From assembly GCA_035532935.1 (NCBI GenBank), contig DATKQE010000013.1, forward strand, positions 48,566 through 112,565: a stretch of DNA of 64,000 nucleotides, written 5' to 3'. The translations under genes and the position numbers were made by a program. This document shows positions 1 to 9,267 of the stretch, one piece after another (position 1 is the first letter of the stretch; each line of letters starts with the position of its first letter). The notes under the pieces are model-generated. The model saw nothing but the letters and a program-made list of their open reading frames with translations, was not told the DNA's origin and searched no databases. This DNA is from DATJLY01 sp035532935. Its GTDB lineage: Bacteria > Pseudomonadota > Alphaproteobacteria > ATCC43930 > CGMCC-115725.

Positions 1-394
1 CCCCGAGCGTCCGCGCCGCGCGCTCGAGCCGCCGGTCGATCCCCTCGAGCGACAGCCGGATCGCGCGCACCATCAAGGGAAAGCCCATCACGGCCGCCGC
101 CAGCGCCGCGCCGGTCCAGCGAAACACCAGGGTGATGCCGAGGCTGTGATAGAGCCACGCGCCGATCGGACCGTGGCGCCCGAACAGCAGCAGCAGCACA
201 TAGCCCGTGACAACCGGCGGCAGCACCAGCGGCAGATAGACCACGCCTTCGACCAGCCGCTTCCCCGGCACCTCCAGCCGCGCGAAGGCGAGTGCCAGCG
301 CGATCCCCACGGGCAGGCTGCATCCCACCCCGGCCGTCGCCACCTTGAGGCTGAGCCAAACCGCTTCGCGCTCGGTATCGGTGAAGGCGAACAT
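1..394 (-). CDS. modB: Molybdate ABC transporter permease ModB (partial, C-terminus outside window)
   Basis: This is the inner-membrane channel subunit of a molybdate importer, working with ModA and an ATPase that should lie beyond the window edge. The visible 131 residues start MFAFTDTEREAVWLSLKVAT and contain a first membrane segment, a PLVLPPVVTGYVLL segment and the start of the EAA-type loop (FPLMVRAIRLSLEGIDRR) that contacts the ATPase. The ATG lies only 10 bases after the modA stop, so modA and modB are cotranscribed. The gene is cut by the window edge, not broken. Confidence 0.9.
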   Translation of the reverse strand, partial: MFAFTDTEREAVWLSLKVATAGVGCSLPVGIALALAFARLEVPGKRLVEGVVYLPLVLPPVVTGYVLLLLFGRHGPIGAWLYHSLGITLVFRWTGAALAAAVMGFPLMVRAIRLSLEGIDRRLERAARTLG

Positions 395-403
395 GGCGCC
401 GGC

Positions 404-1180
404 CTATTCGAGCACGGCGAAACCCTGCTTCTCGAACCACGGCCGTGCGGCGGTCGAGTGCAGATAGGCGATGAATTTCAGCGCCGCCGGCGACGCGCGC
501 TTGAGCGCGGCCATGGGATAGATGATTGGCGGATAGGTATTGGCGGGAAAGGTCCCGGCGATCCGCACGCCTGTGTCCGCCGCCGCGTCGGTGGCATAGA
601 CGATGCCATAGGGCGTTTCACCGCGCGAGACGAAGCGCAGCGCCGCGCGCACGTCCTCGGCGCGTGCGAGCCGTTTCGCAACCGAATCCCAGACGCCGAG
701 CGTCTCAAGCGCCGCCTTGCCATATTTGCCCGCGGGCACGGCGTCCGGATCGGCCATCGCGAGGCGGCCGCCGGCAATCAGCTCGGCCAGCGGGAAATGC
801 GGCACGATCGCGACCTTGGCAGCAGTGGAGGCGGCGGGCACGATCAAAACCAGCTTGTTGCCGAGAAAATCCTCGCGCGTCGCCGGCTCGATCAAGCCCT
901 TCTTCGCGACATTATTCATCCAGTCGAGATCGGCCGAGATGAAGATCTGGGCCGGCGCGCCATTCTCGATCTGACGCGCGAGCGCGGAACTTGCGGCATA
1001 GGTGGCTTGGATGCGGTCGCCGCTCCGTTGCTCATAAGCATGCGCGGCGGCGTCGAGCGCGTTCTTGAGGCTCGCCGCCGCAAAGACGAGGACATCGTCG
1101 GCCGCCGCCTGCGGTGCTGCGGCGAACAGCGCCAGCAGCACCAACCCGACCCTTGAGACCCGGAAGCATCGTGGCACCAT
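404..1180 (-). CDS. modA: Molybdate ABC transporter substrate-binding protein ModA
   Basis: This is the periplasmic molybdate (or tungstate) binding protein, 258 residues. A signal peptide is visible at residues 1-27, with probable cleavage after an AAA motif before DDVLVFAAASL. That last motif carries the oxyanion-binding serine typical of ModA. Conserved blocks such as GAPAQIFISADLDWMN and the late KFIAYLHS stretch fit the family. The ATG at 1180 is preceded by a GAGGA ribosome site. An in-frame start ten codons upstream lacks one and would spoil the signal peptide. First gene of modAB. Confidence 0.92.
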   Translation of the reverse strand: MVPRCFRVSRVGLVLLALFAAAPQAAADDVLVFAAASLKNALDAAAHAYEQRSGDRIQATYAASSALARQIENGAPAQIFISADLDWMNNVAKKGLIEPATREDFLGNKLVLIVPAASTAAKVAIVPHFPLAELIAGGRLAMADPDAVPAGKYGKAALETLGVWDSVAKRLARAEDVRAALRFVSRGETPYGIVYATDAAADTGVRIAGTFPANTYPPIIYPMAALKRASPAALKFIAYLHSTAARPWFEKQGFAVLE

Positions 1181-1327
1181 CGAACATCCTCGCGCTTGCG
1201 CTATATCCACTTGAATCTAGCGCATTTCTGCCACGGTCGCAAACGCCGTGCCGAACCAGCCGCCCCGCCGCGAAATTAACCAGCGGTTGCCACAAATCGG
1301 CCAATCTAGCCCGGCACTGTCGCGATC

Positions 1328-1558
1328 ATGTTGATCGGTCTTGAAGAAGGGGATGCGCACGTGGTGGCCTTGAGATTGACGGGCGAGCCGAGCCTCGACG
1401 AGCTGCTCGGCGACGAGATGATGGGCCGCGTGATGCAGCGCGCCGGGATCGATGCCGCCGAACTGCGCCGCCGGCTTGGTGAAATCGCGCGCCGGCTTGG
1501 CCCGCGCGCCGGTCGGGCGCATTCACACGGCGGTTGCGGGGAAACGGTTCTCAGCTAG
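1328..1558 (+). CDS. Small hypothetical protein
   Basis: A 76-residue reading frame beginning MLIGLEEGDAHVVALRLTGE. It is acidic and probably helical in its first half and arginine-rich near the end, with no signal peptide or membrane segment. I do not recognise a named family. It lies between the divergently oriented modA and the convergent histidine kinase, and its last 36 bases overlap the kinase 3' end. Codon third positions are GC-rich, as in real genes here. The ribosome site is weak, so the gene call is uncertain. Confidence 0.45.
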   Translation: MLIGLEEGDAHVVALRLTGEPSLDELLGDEMMGRVMQRAGIDAAELRRRLGEIARRLGPRAGRAHSHGGCGETVLS

Positions 1559-2941
1559 ACGCGCGCCCCGCTCGGCCGGCGCCAGCGGGAACGTCATCAC
1601 GGCCTTGAGGCCGGGCGCGTTGTCCTCGAGCCAGCAAGCGCCGGCGTGAAGCTTTGCCACCGCGCGCACGAGGCTCAGCCCCAACCCGTTGCCCGGCGAA
1701 CTGCGGCTGCCCTCGAGCCGGACGAAGCGGTCGAACACCGCCTCGCGCCGGTCGGCGGGAATGCCGGGCCCGGTATCGGCGACCTCGACGCGCGCCACCT
1801 CGCCCCGCTCGTGGGCGCTGAGGACGATCCTGCCCGCGGGTGCGTATTTGAGCGCGTTGTCGAGCAGGTTGGCGAGCGCCTGCGATAGGAGATGGCGGTC
1901 ACCGCGAACCGGCAAGGTCGCGTCGGTCTCGACCGCCAGCTCCAGCCCGTTCTCCTCGGCCAGCGGCTCATATAGCTCGGCGACGTTGCGGGCGATCTCG
2001 GCCAGATCGACCACCGACCAGCTGTCGCGGCGCGAGCCGGCCTCGGCCTCGGCGATGCTGAGCAGCGCGTTGAACGTGCCGAGGAGACGGTCGGCCTCGG
2101 TGATGGTGTCCTGCAGCGCCTCGCCATAGCGGTGCATATCCGGCCGCTCGAGCAGGGTCACTTCGAGCCGCGCCCTGAGACGCGCAAGCGGTGTGCGCAG
2201 GTCGTGAGCGATGTTGTCGGTGACCTGGCGCATGCCGAGCATGAGGCGTTCGATCTGGTCGAGCATGGCGTTGAGATTGGCGGCGAGCTGGTCGAATTCG
2301 TCGCCGCTGCCGGAGACCGGCACGCGCTGCGACAGGTCGCCATGGATGATGCTGGCGCTGGTGCGGTTCACGGCCTCGACGCGCCGCAGCATGTGGCGCG
2401 TCATGAACACGCCGCCGGCAATCCCGAGCGCCAGCGTCAACAGCCCCGACCAAGCGAGCGTGCGGGTGATGCGCGCGCGAAAGGTGCTCGCGTCGCGCAG
2501 GTCGCGGCCGACCAGCAGGCGGTAGCCGCCGGGCAGAATGAAGACCGAGGCGAGCGCGGTGTGCGACTGCTTCTCGCCGCCGACCATTTCCTCGACCGGA
2601 AACTCGATCCAGCCGGACCGGATCTGGGTCGCTCGCGGCCAGCGCGACAGGTTGCCTGCGAGCGGGTGCAGAAACGGATCGGTGATGAGATAGATCGTGC
2701 GCTCGGGATGGCCGGGAGCGCTGCGGTCCTGGATGGTCTCGAGGAGCCCGGCGAGCCCGCGCTCGGCGTATTGCTCGGCGAGGCCGCGCGACTCCGCGTC
2801 GAGCGTCGCCTCGGTCTGACGCTGGGCGAAATCGGCGGTCGAGAAATAGATGAACACCAGGACGGTCAGAACCGAGGTCGCGAACAGCGCGAAATAAAGC
2901 GCGGCGAGGCGCACGGCGTTGGTCTTGAGGAGGCGCCGCAT
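1523..2941 (-). CDS. Sensor histidine kinase, OmpR-partner class
   Basis: A 472-residue membrane sensor kinase. It has an N-terminal membrane segment (about 11-33), a periplasmic sensor region to about 160, a second segment (about 162-180) and a HAMP linker around 183-235. The phospho-acceptor is His246 in HDLRTPLARLR. The ATPase domain shows the N box NLLDNALKYAP (Asn362), G1 box DTGPGIP and G2 box GNGLGL. All catalytic motifs are intact. Its start lies three bases after the stop of the response regulator, so the two form one operon. The stimulus cannot be read from the sequence. Confidence 0.93.
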   Translation of the reverse strand: MRRLLKTNAVRLAALYFALFATSVLTVLVFIYFSTADFAQRQTEATLDAESRGLAEQYAERGLAGLLETIQDRSAPGHPERTIYLITDPFLHPLAGNLSRWPRATQIRSGWIEFPVEEMVGGEKQSHTALASVFILPGGYRLLVGRDLRDASTFRARITRTLAWSGLLTLALGIAGGVFMTRHMLRRVEAVNRTSASIIHGDLSQRVPVSGSGDEFDQLAANLNAMLDQIERLMLGMRQVTDNIAHDLRTPLARLRARLEVTLLERPDMHRYGEALQDTITEADRLLGTFNALLSIAEAEAGSRRDSWSVVDLAEIARNVAELYEPLAEENGLELAVETDATLPVRGDRHLLSQALANLLDNALKYAPAGRIVLSAHERGEVARVEVADTGPGIPADRREAVFDRFVRLEGSRSSPGNGLGLSLVRAVAKLHAGACWLEDNAPGLKAVMTFPLAPAERGARLAENRFPATAV

Positions 2942-2944
2942 CGC

Positions 2945-3619
2945 CTATTCCGCGGCGAGCCGGTAGCCCGCGCCCCGGACCGTGTGCAGAAGCGGACGCG
3001 CGAAGCCCTTGTCGATCTTCTGCCGCAGCCGGCTCACATGCACGTCGATCACGTTGGTCTGGGGATCGAAATGATAATCCCACACGTTTTCGAGCAGCAT
3101 GGTGCGCGTCACCACCTGGTCCGCGCGCCGCATCATGAACTCGAGCAGGCGGAATTCGCGCGGCAGCAGTTCGATCTCCTGTCCCGCGCGCCGCACCTTG
3201 CGCGACAGCAGGTCCATCTCGAGATCGCCGACCGCCAGCCGGGTGGTGGCCTGGCCGGTGCCGCCGCGGCGCAGCAGCGCCTCCAGCCGCGCCAGCAGCT
3301 CGGCAAAGGCGAACGGCTTGACGAGATAATCGTCGCCGCCCGCGCGCAGGCCTTTGACACGATCGTCGACCGCGCCCATAGCGCTCAGGATGAGAACCGG
3401 CGTGCCGACATTGGCAGCGCGCAGCGCGGCGATGACCGCGAGCCCGTCCATGCCTGGCAGCATACGGTCGATGATCAGCGCGTCGTACCCGGCGTCTGTC
3501 GCCATGAACAGCCCGTCGCGCCCCTCGGCGGCATGGTCGACGACATAACCGCTCTCGCTCAGGCCCTTGACGATATAGGCGGCCGCGTCGCGGTCGTCCT
3601 CGATGACGAGCACCTTCAT
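2945..3619 (-). CDS. DNA-binding response regulator, OmpR/PhoB family
   Basis: A 224-residue two-domain regulator. The receiver domain has the acidic pocket EDD (7-9), phospho-acceptor Asp51 in IIDRMLPGMDG, Ser79 and Lys101 in DDYLVKPF. The C-terminal winged helix contains LLPREFRLLEFMM and a final VRGAGYRL wing. It is the first gene of a regulator-kinase pair, with the kinase starting three bases after its stop, so the kinase is its expected phosphodonor. The regulon is unknown. A short co-oriented membrane ORF lies about 100 bases upstream. Confidence 0.95.
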   Translation of the reverse strand: MKVLVIEDDRDAAAYIVKGLSESGYVVDHAAEGRDGLFMATDAGYDALIIDRMLPGMDGLAVIAALRAANVGTPVLILSAMGAVDDRVKGLRAGGDDYLVKPFAFAELLARLEALLRRGGTGQATTRLAVGDLEMDLLSRKVRRAGQEIELLPREFRLLEFMMRRADQVVTRTMLLENVWDYHFDPQTNVIDVHVSRLRQKIDKGFARPLLHTVRGAGYRLAAE

Positions 3620-3717
3620 GAAACAGTCCTCGCCCGGACCATAACGGGCGGCGTCAGCTTAGAAAACAGCGAAAACCGGCAGTCCGGGCGGCGCCGGATC
3701 GAAGGAACCCCTTATCA

Positions 3718-3801
3718 TTAGGTCAGCGTGACCCACAACGCCACCGCCCAGCCAAGCAGCAGCACTGCCCAAGCCTGAGAATCGAATGGCCGTTCGGTCA
3801 T
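3718..3801 (-). CDS. Possible 27-residue single-pass membrane peptide
   Basis: A short frame reading MTERPFDSQAWAVLLLGWAV followed by ALWVTLT and a stop. It has a polar N-terminus, then one strongly hydrophobic segment of about 17 residues. The ATG is preceded by a good ribosome site (GGAGGG, about six bases upstream). It sits alone in the roughly 290-base gap upstream of the response regulator and on the same strand. It resembles single-span small proteins that modulate membrane kinases or transporters, but that role is only a guess. The rest of this gap holds nothing I recognise. Confidence 0.4.
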   Translation of the reverse strand: MTERPFDSQAWAVLLLGWAVALWVTLT

Positions 3802-3909
3802 GGTGTCCCTCCACGCTCCGGCCGAGACCATAGCGTAGGAACAAATCACGAACAACGACTGATTTACCCACGCCTGCAGCCGCGACCGGGGCCGGACAGG
3901 CCGGACCGT

Positions 3910-5139
3910 TCAGCGTCGCTGATTGCGGCGCTGCTCCACCGCACGTACTTCGGCGCGGGCGATCGAGCGGAGATGGACTTCGTCGGGACCGTCGACGATC
4001 TGGAGGTAGCGGCCATGGGTCCAGATGTCGGGCAGGGGCGTGTCCTGGGTCAGCCCCTTGGCGCCGAAAGTCTGCATCGCTCGGTTGGCGATCTGCACTT
4101 CGATCCGCGGCACCGCTACCTTGATCAGCGACACTTCGCGCCGCGCCGCCTTGTTGCCGAACCTGTCCATGAGCCATGCGGCCTTGAGCACGAGGAGCCG
4201 CGCCTGCTCGATCTCGATGCGCGACAGCGCGATCCATTCGCGGATCGTGCCGTGCTCGTGCAGCATTTGGCCGAAGGTGCGGCGTTCGAGCGCGCGTTCG
4301 ATCATCAGTTCGAGCGCGAGTTCCGCCGCGCCGATCGCGCGCATGCAGTGATGGACGCGTCCCGGGCCGAGCCGCGCCTGCGCCAGCGCGAAGCCGCCGC
4401 CTTCCTCGCCGAGAAGATTGTCGCGCGGCACGCGCACGTTCTCGAACAGCACCTCGCAATGGCCCTGGGGGTGGCGCTCGTGCATCACCGGCGGGTTGCG
4501 TACGACAGTGACGCCCGCCGCGTCGCGCGGCACCAGGATCATGCTCTGGCGGCGATGCGGCTCGGGACGGTCGGGGCTGGTCTGGCCCATTACGATGAAG
4601 ATTCGGGTGCGCGGGTCGGCGGCGTTGCTGATGAACCACTTGCGTCCGTTGACGACCCAGTCGTCGCCCTGGCGCGTGATGGCGGTGCGGATGTTGGTGG
4701 CATCAGAGGAGGCGACGTCGGGTTCGGTCATGGCGAAGGACGAGCGAATCCGCCCTTCGAGCAGCGGCTTCAGCCATTGCTCCTTCTGCGCCGGTGTCCC
4801 CGCGAGGTGGAGCAGCTCCATGTTGCCGGTGTCGGGGGCGCTGCAATTGAACACCTCCGACGACCACGGCAGACGGCCCATGATCTCGGCGCAGGGTGCA
4901 TAGTCGAGATTCGACATCTGCGTGCCGGGCTCGTCCGGCTTGAGCCCGGGCAGGAACAGGTTCCACAGCCCCGCCGCGCGGGCCTCGTTCTTCAGATTGT
5001 CGATGAAGGGCGGCGGAAACACGCCCTCGTCGTCGACGAGGCGGTGATAGTCCGGATCACGCGGAGCGACATGCTCGGCGATGAACGATTTGAGTTGCGC
5101 CTGGATGCGCTGCGACTTTTCCGAGAACTCGAAATCCAT
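3910..5139 (-). CDS. Acyl-CoA dehydrogenase, ACAD10/11-like
   Basis: An FAD enzyme of 409 residues that introduces an alpha-beta double bond into acyl-CoA. It starts at MDFEFSEKSQRIQAQLK after a GAGGAG ribosome site; further upstream starts add only low-complexity sequence. It carries the family blocks AMTEPDVASSDATN (FAD/substrate loop), WFISNAADPRT, RRTFGQMLHEHG and QTFGAKGLTQDTPL. The overall pattern is that of the ACAD10/11 branch, linked to long-chain or 4-hydroxy acid oxidation. The nucleotidyltransferase gene ends upstream on the same strand, with a 77-base gap. The precise substrate is unknown. Confidence 0.88.
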   Translation of the reverse strand: MDFEFSEKSQRIQAQLKSFIAEHVAPRDPDYHRLVDDEGVFPPPFIDNLKNEARAAGLWNLFLPGLKPDEPGTQMSNLDYAPCAEIMGRLPWSSEVFNCSAPDTGNMELLHLAGTPAQKEQWLKPLLEGRIRSSFAMTEPDVASSDATNIRTAITRQGDDWVVNGRKWFISNAADPRTRIFIVMGQTSPDRPEPHRRQSMILVPRDAAGVTVVRNPPVMHERHPQGHCEVLFENVRVPRDNLLGEEGGGFALAQARLGPGRVHHCMRAIGAAELALELMIERALERRTFGQMLHEHGTIREWIALSRIEIEQARLLVLKAAWLMDRFGNKAARREVSLIKVAVPRIEVQIANRAMQTFGAKGLTQDTPLPDIWTHGRYLQIVDGPDEVHLRSIARAEVRAVEQRRNQRR

Positions 5140-5216
5140 GGGTGGTCTCCTCGCGCCACGAACATGCGGGATCGGCCCGCGCTTGTCCATGTCCGCCGGG
5201 GCGGCGGATTGTAGCC

Positions 5217-5939
5217 TCAGCCCGAAGCGGCGATGAGCCGCGAACACGCATCGCGCTGGCGCAGCAGAGCCGCGCGCTCGGCGAAGAGGGAATCAGGGTC
5301 GCGCGCTTCGCGCCGGCAGCGCAATGCGCGGACGACGAGATCGACATCGAGCCCGGGCGGCGCGTGGGCGTCGAGAAAGGCGACGGCGTCGTCGTTCGAG
5401 CCCATGGCGCCGGTGGTCCAGCTATAGACGAAGCGGGCGGGATAGAGGAGCGCACGGATGAACGGCTTGTGGTCAGCGGGCCCGAGCTCGTCGATTTCGG
5501 CGAAGGCGTTGGCCGCCTGGGCCCAGCTCGCGAACGGCTGGCCGCGGAGATAGGTGCGGATGTCATCGCGCGTCGGCCGCGGCGGCGGCACAAGCTCGCG
5601 CGCGAAGAGCGGCACCGCGTGATCGACGTAATCGACCCGGTCGAGCGGCGGGAAACGGCCGACGGCGAAGCCGCGATCGGCCCAGAACAGCGACAGCTTT
5701 GCCGCATGCGCTGGCGCCTGCGCCGCCGCCTCGGCGCGCATCAGCGCCAATTCTTCGGACGCGAGCCCGCCCTCGGCGACGACCGCCATGTCGATGTCGC
5801 TGTAGCGCGGGCTGAAGCCGCCATGGGCGAGGCTGCCGATGAGCGCGATGCTCAGGAGCCGCGCCCCGAGCTGCGCCTCCCAGGACACGGCCACGCTGTC
5901 GGCGAGACTGCGTGCCGTCGCCTCCGGTGTGTCGGCCAT
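5217..5939 (-). CDS. AadA-like nucleotidyltransferase-domain protein
   Basis: A 240-residue protein beginning MADTPEATARSLADSVAVSW. The N-terminal pol-beta-type nucleotidyltransferase core is clear: GSLAHGGFSPRYSDIDMAVV holds the GS helix and two of the catalytic carboxylates. The rest is helical with a region (ALLYPARFVYSWTTGAMG) resembling the C-terminal domain of AadA-type aminoglycoside adenylyltransferases. It lies 13 bases after the methyltransferase gene and is probably cotranscribed with it. Whether it modifies a drug, a protein or a metabolite cannot be told. The ribosome site is weak, so the start is provisional. Confidence 0.72.
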   Translation of the reverse strand: MADTPEATARSLADSVAVSWEAQLGARLLSIALIGSLAHGGFSPRYSDIDMAVVAEGGLASEELALMRAEAAAQAPAHAAKLSLFWADRGFAVGRFPPLDRVDYVDHAVPLFARELVPPPRPTRDDIRTYLRGQPFASWAQAANAFAEIDELGPADHKPFIRALLYPARFVYSWTTGAMGSNDDAVAFLDAHAPPGLDVDLVVRALRCRREARDPDSLFAERAALLRQRDACSRLIAASG

Positions 5940-5952
5940 GACGACGACTCGG

Positions 5953-7149
5953 TCAGCGTCCCGGCCACAGGGTCTTCGACGCGAGCCGCGCGCCTTCGAC
6001 GAGCGCGGCGAGCTTCGCCCAGACCAGTTCGGCATGGACGCGGCCGCCGAGCCCGCAATCGGTGCCGGCGATGACGTTCTCGCGGCCGACGATGCCGGCG
6101 AAGCGCAGCAGGCGCTCGGCCACCAGCTCGGGGTGCTCGACGACGTTGGTGGCGTGGCTGACGACGCCGGGCATCAGCATCTTCCCGGCCGGGAGCTTGG
6201 CGTCCTGCCACAGCTTCCATTCGTGCTCGTGGCGGACGTTGCCGGCCTCGAACGAATAGGTTTGCGCCTTCACCATGGTGACGAGATCGATGATGTGCCG
6301 CAGCGGTAGATCGTGGGTATGCGGCCCGTGCCAGCTTCCCCAGCACAGGTGATAGCGCACCTTCTCCTCGGGAATGCCGGCGAGCGCGTGGTTGAGCGCG
6401 TCGATGCGCAGCCGCGCGAACTTGCGATAGGCGTCGATGCTGGGTTCGGGCTTGATCATGTCCCACCAGTCGGGTAGGCCCGGGTCGTCCACCTGCAGGA
6501 CGAAGCCGGCCGCGACGACGGCGCGGTATTCCTCGGCAAGCGCCTCCGCCAGGGCGTAAACGTATTCCTCCTCGGTCTTGTAATATTCGTTGTAGATGAA
6601 ATGATCGAGCCAGCCGGGCGCCAGCACCGCGACGAACGCCTCGTCCACGGCCACGCCGGCCTGCGCGATCGCCGCCTTGAACGTGTCGAGCTCGCGCTGG
6701 ATCGCCTCGGCACCCTTCGACTTGATCGGCCCGTTTGCCACCACGCGCTCCTGGATCGGCTGAAAGGGCTTCTCGCCCGGCACGAAGAACATCGTCCGGG
6801 CCCGATCCATGTCGGCGTAGAATTGGCGAAACTCGTCGCGCTCGCGCGTCGATTCCCGCGTCGTCCCGACCTCGTCCGGCCGTACCGGCCGCGCGGTCAC
6901 GCCGGCGAAATGCTGGGCGTAATGGGCGAGGTTGCGCCCGGTCCAGAATTCGCCGTCGCCGATGCAGTCGATGCCGGTGGTGATCTGGCGCCGCACGGTC
7001 TCGGCGATCGCCGGAACGACAAGGGCGGCGGTCTCGCCGCGATCGGTCAACTGGCCGCTCGCGAGCCGCGCCGGCGTGTCGGCGAAGCCCGGCGGAGTCG
7101 GCAGCCGGCCGACATGCGAGGTGCGGATGCCTTGGGTATTGTGCTTCAT
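5953..7149 (-). CDS. MetE-like cobalamin-independent methyltransferase family protein
   Basis: A 398-residue protein with the fold of the MetE catalytic domain (UROD/MetE superfamily). All four expected zinc ligands are visible: His and Cys in YHLCWGSWHG, Glu in SFEAGN, and Cys in GTDCGLGG. It lacks the N-terminal half of true MetE, so it may transfer alkyl groups from another donor or to a thiol other than homocysteine. The ATG follows a GGGGAGGG ribosome site. It is transcribed divergently from the SUF operon, across a 204-base intergenic region that also carries the suf operator candidate. Confidence 0.8.
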   Translation of the reverse strand: MKHNTQGIRTSHVGRLPTPPGFADTPARLASGQLTDRGETAALVVPAIAETVRRQITTGIDCIGDGEFWTGRNLAHYAQHFAGVTARPVRPDEVGTTRESTRERDEFRQFYADMDRARTMFFVPGEKPFQPIQERVVANGPIKSKGAEAIQRELDTFKAAIAQAGVAVDEAFVAVLAPGWLDHFIYNEYYKTEEEYVYALAEALAEEYRAVVAAGFVLQVDDPGLPDWWDMIKPEPSIDAYRKFARLRIDALNHALAGIPEEKVRYHLCWGSWHGPHTHDLPLRHIIDLVTMVKAQTYSFEAGNVRHEHEWKLWQDAKLPAGKMLMPGVVSHATNVVEHPELVAERLLRFAGIVGRENVIAGTDCGLGGRVHAELVWAKLAALVEGARLASKTLWPGR

Positions 7150-7281
7150 TCTGGCCCTCCCCGGGGCTGGCCGTGCCGGCCCCGAGGGGTCAGCATAAAG
7201 GCCCGGCGCCGGCGTCCGCAACCGCCGGGCAGACCGTGCGAAAATGCCGGCGTGGCCTGAAAAAATAACCGTTGCGAGGGG

Positions 7282-7347
7282 TTGACGCTTGGGGTTAAGT
7301 GCCGACCTATACCGTACCAACGCGGTCCCATATCGTTAGGTCGGCAC
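7282..7347 (+). promoter_or_regulatory. Promoter and 11-bp inverted-repeat operator before the suf regulator
   Basis: A perfect inverted repeat, GTGCCGACCTA at 7299-7309 and TAGGTCGGCAC at 7337-7347, has a 27-base spacer and ends seven bases before the regulator start. A -35-like TTGACG at 7282-7287 and a weak -10-like ACCTAT at 7305-7310 are separated by 17 bases, so the left arm covers the -10 region. This is the layout expected for autorepression by an Rrf2 protein. It does not match the IscR type 1 consensus as I know it. It could also act on the divergent methyltransferase gene. Confidence 0.6.
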
Positions 7348-7353
7348 ACACGG

Positions 7354-7808
7354 ATGATCATCCTAAGCAAGCTTGCGGATTACGGCGTGATCATCGCGTC
7401 GCACTTGGCGGCCCATCCCGACCGGCAGATTCCGGCTGGCGCGCTCGCCGATGGGACACGACTGCCCAGGGCCACCGTGGCCAAGGTTTTGAAAGTGCTG
7501 GCCCATGCCGGCATCGTCGTCGGCGCGCGCGGCGCTGCGGGCGGCTATCGCCTGGCGCGCGAGGCTGCCGCCATCTCGGTGGCCGAGGTGGTGACGGCGA
7601 TCGACGGCGCGATCGGGCTGACGCAATGCTCGATCCACGCGCCGACCTGCGAACGCACCGATTTCTGTCCGACCCGGCCGCATTGGCGACGCATCAACGA
7701 CGCGGTCGGCACCGCGCTGGCGGCGATCACGCTCGCCGAGATGGTGCCGCTGCCGCCGCGCTTCCTTTCCCTTGAACCCGCCGTCAGACCGTCGAGCACG
7801 ATTGCCCC

Positions 7809-7812
<4 letters not shown>
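7354..7812 (+). CDS. Rrf2-family [Fe-S] transcriptional regulator of the SUF operon
   Basis: A 152-residue regulator with an N-terminal winged helix (MIILSKLADYGVIIASHLAA, then PRATVAKVLKVLAHAGIV and GAAGGYRLAR). A later cysteine cluster, CSIHAPTCERTDFC, would ligate an iron-sulfur cluster. This is the alphaproteobacterial SUF regulator type, which senses cluster status and controls its own operon. The ATG at 7354 is chosen because an upstream in-frame start would extend into the inverted repeat. Its stop overlaps the sufB start by four bases (ATGA), giving translational coupling. Confidence 0.9.
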
Positions 7813-9260
<1,448 letters not shown>

Positions 9261-9267
9261 GGGGTTG

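Noticed and set aside
146..1156. A 336-codon plus-strand frame over modA and modB
   Set aside because: It is antisense to two clear molybdate transport genes and is rich in Arg, His and Gln with no recognisable motif.
7150..7281. Possible SAH or cobalamin riboswitch in front of the MetE-like gene
   Set aside because: The leader has GC-rich complementary runs near the ribosome site, but I could not identify the conserved cores of known methionine-related or B12 riboswitches.
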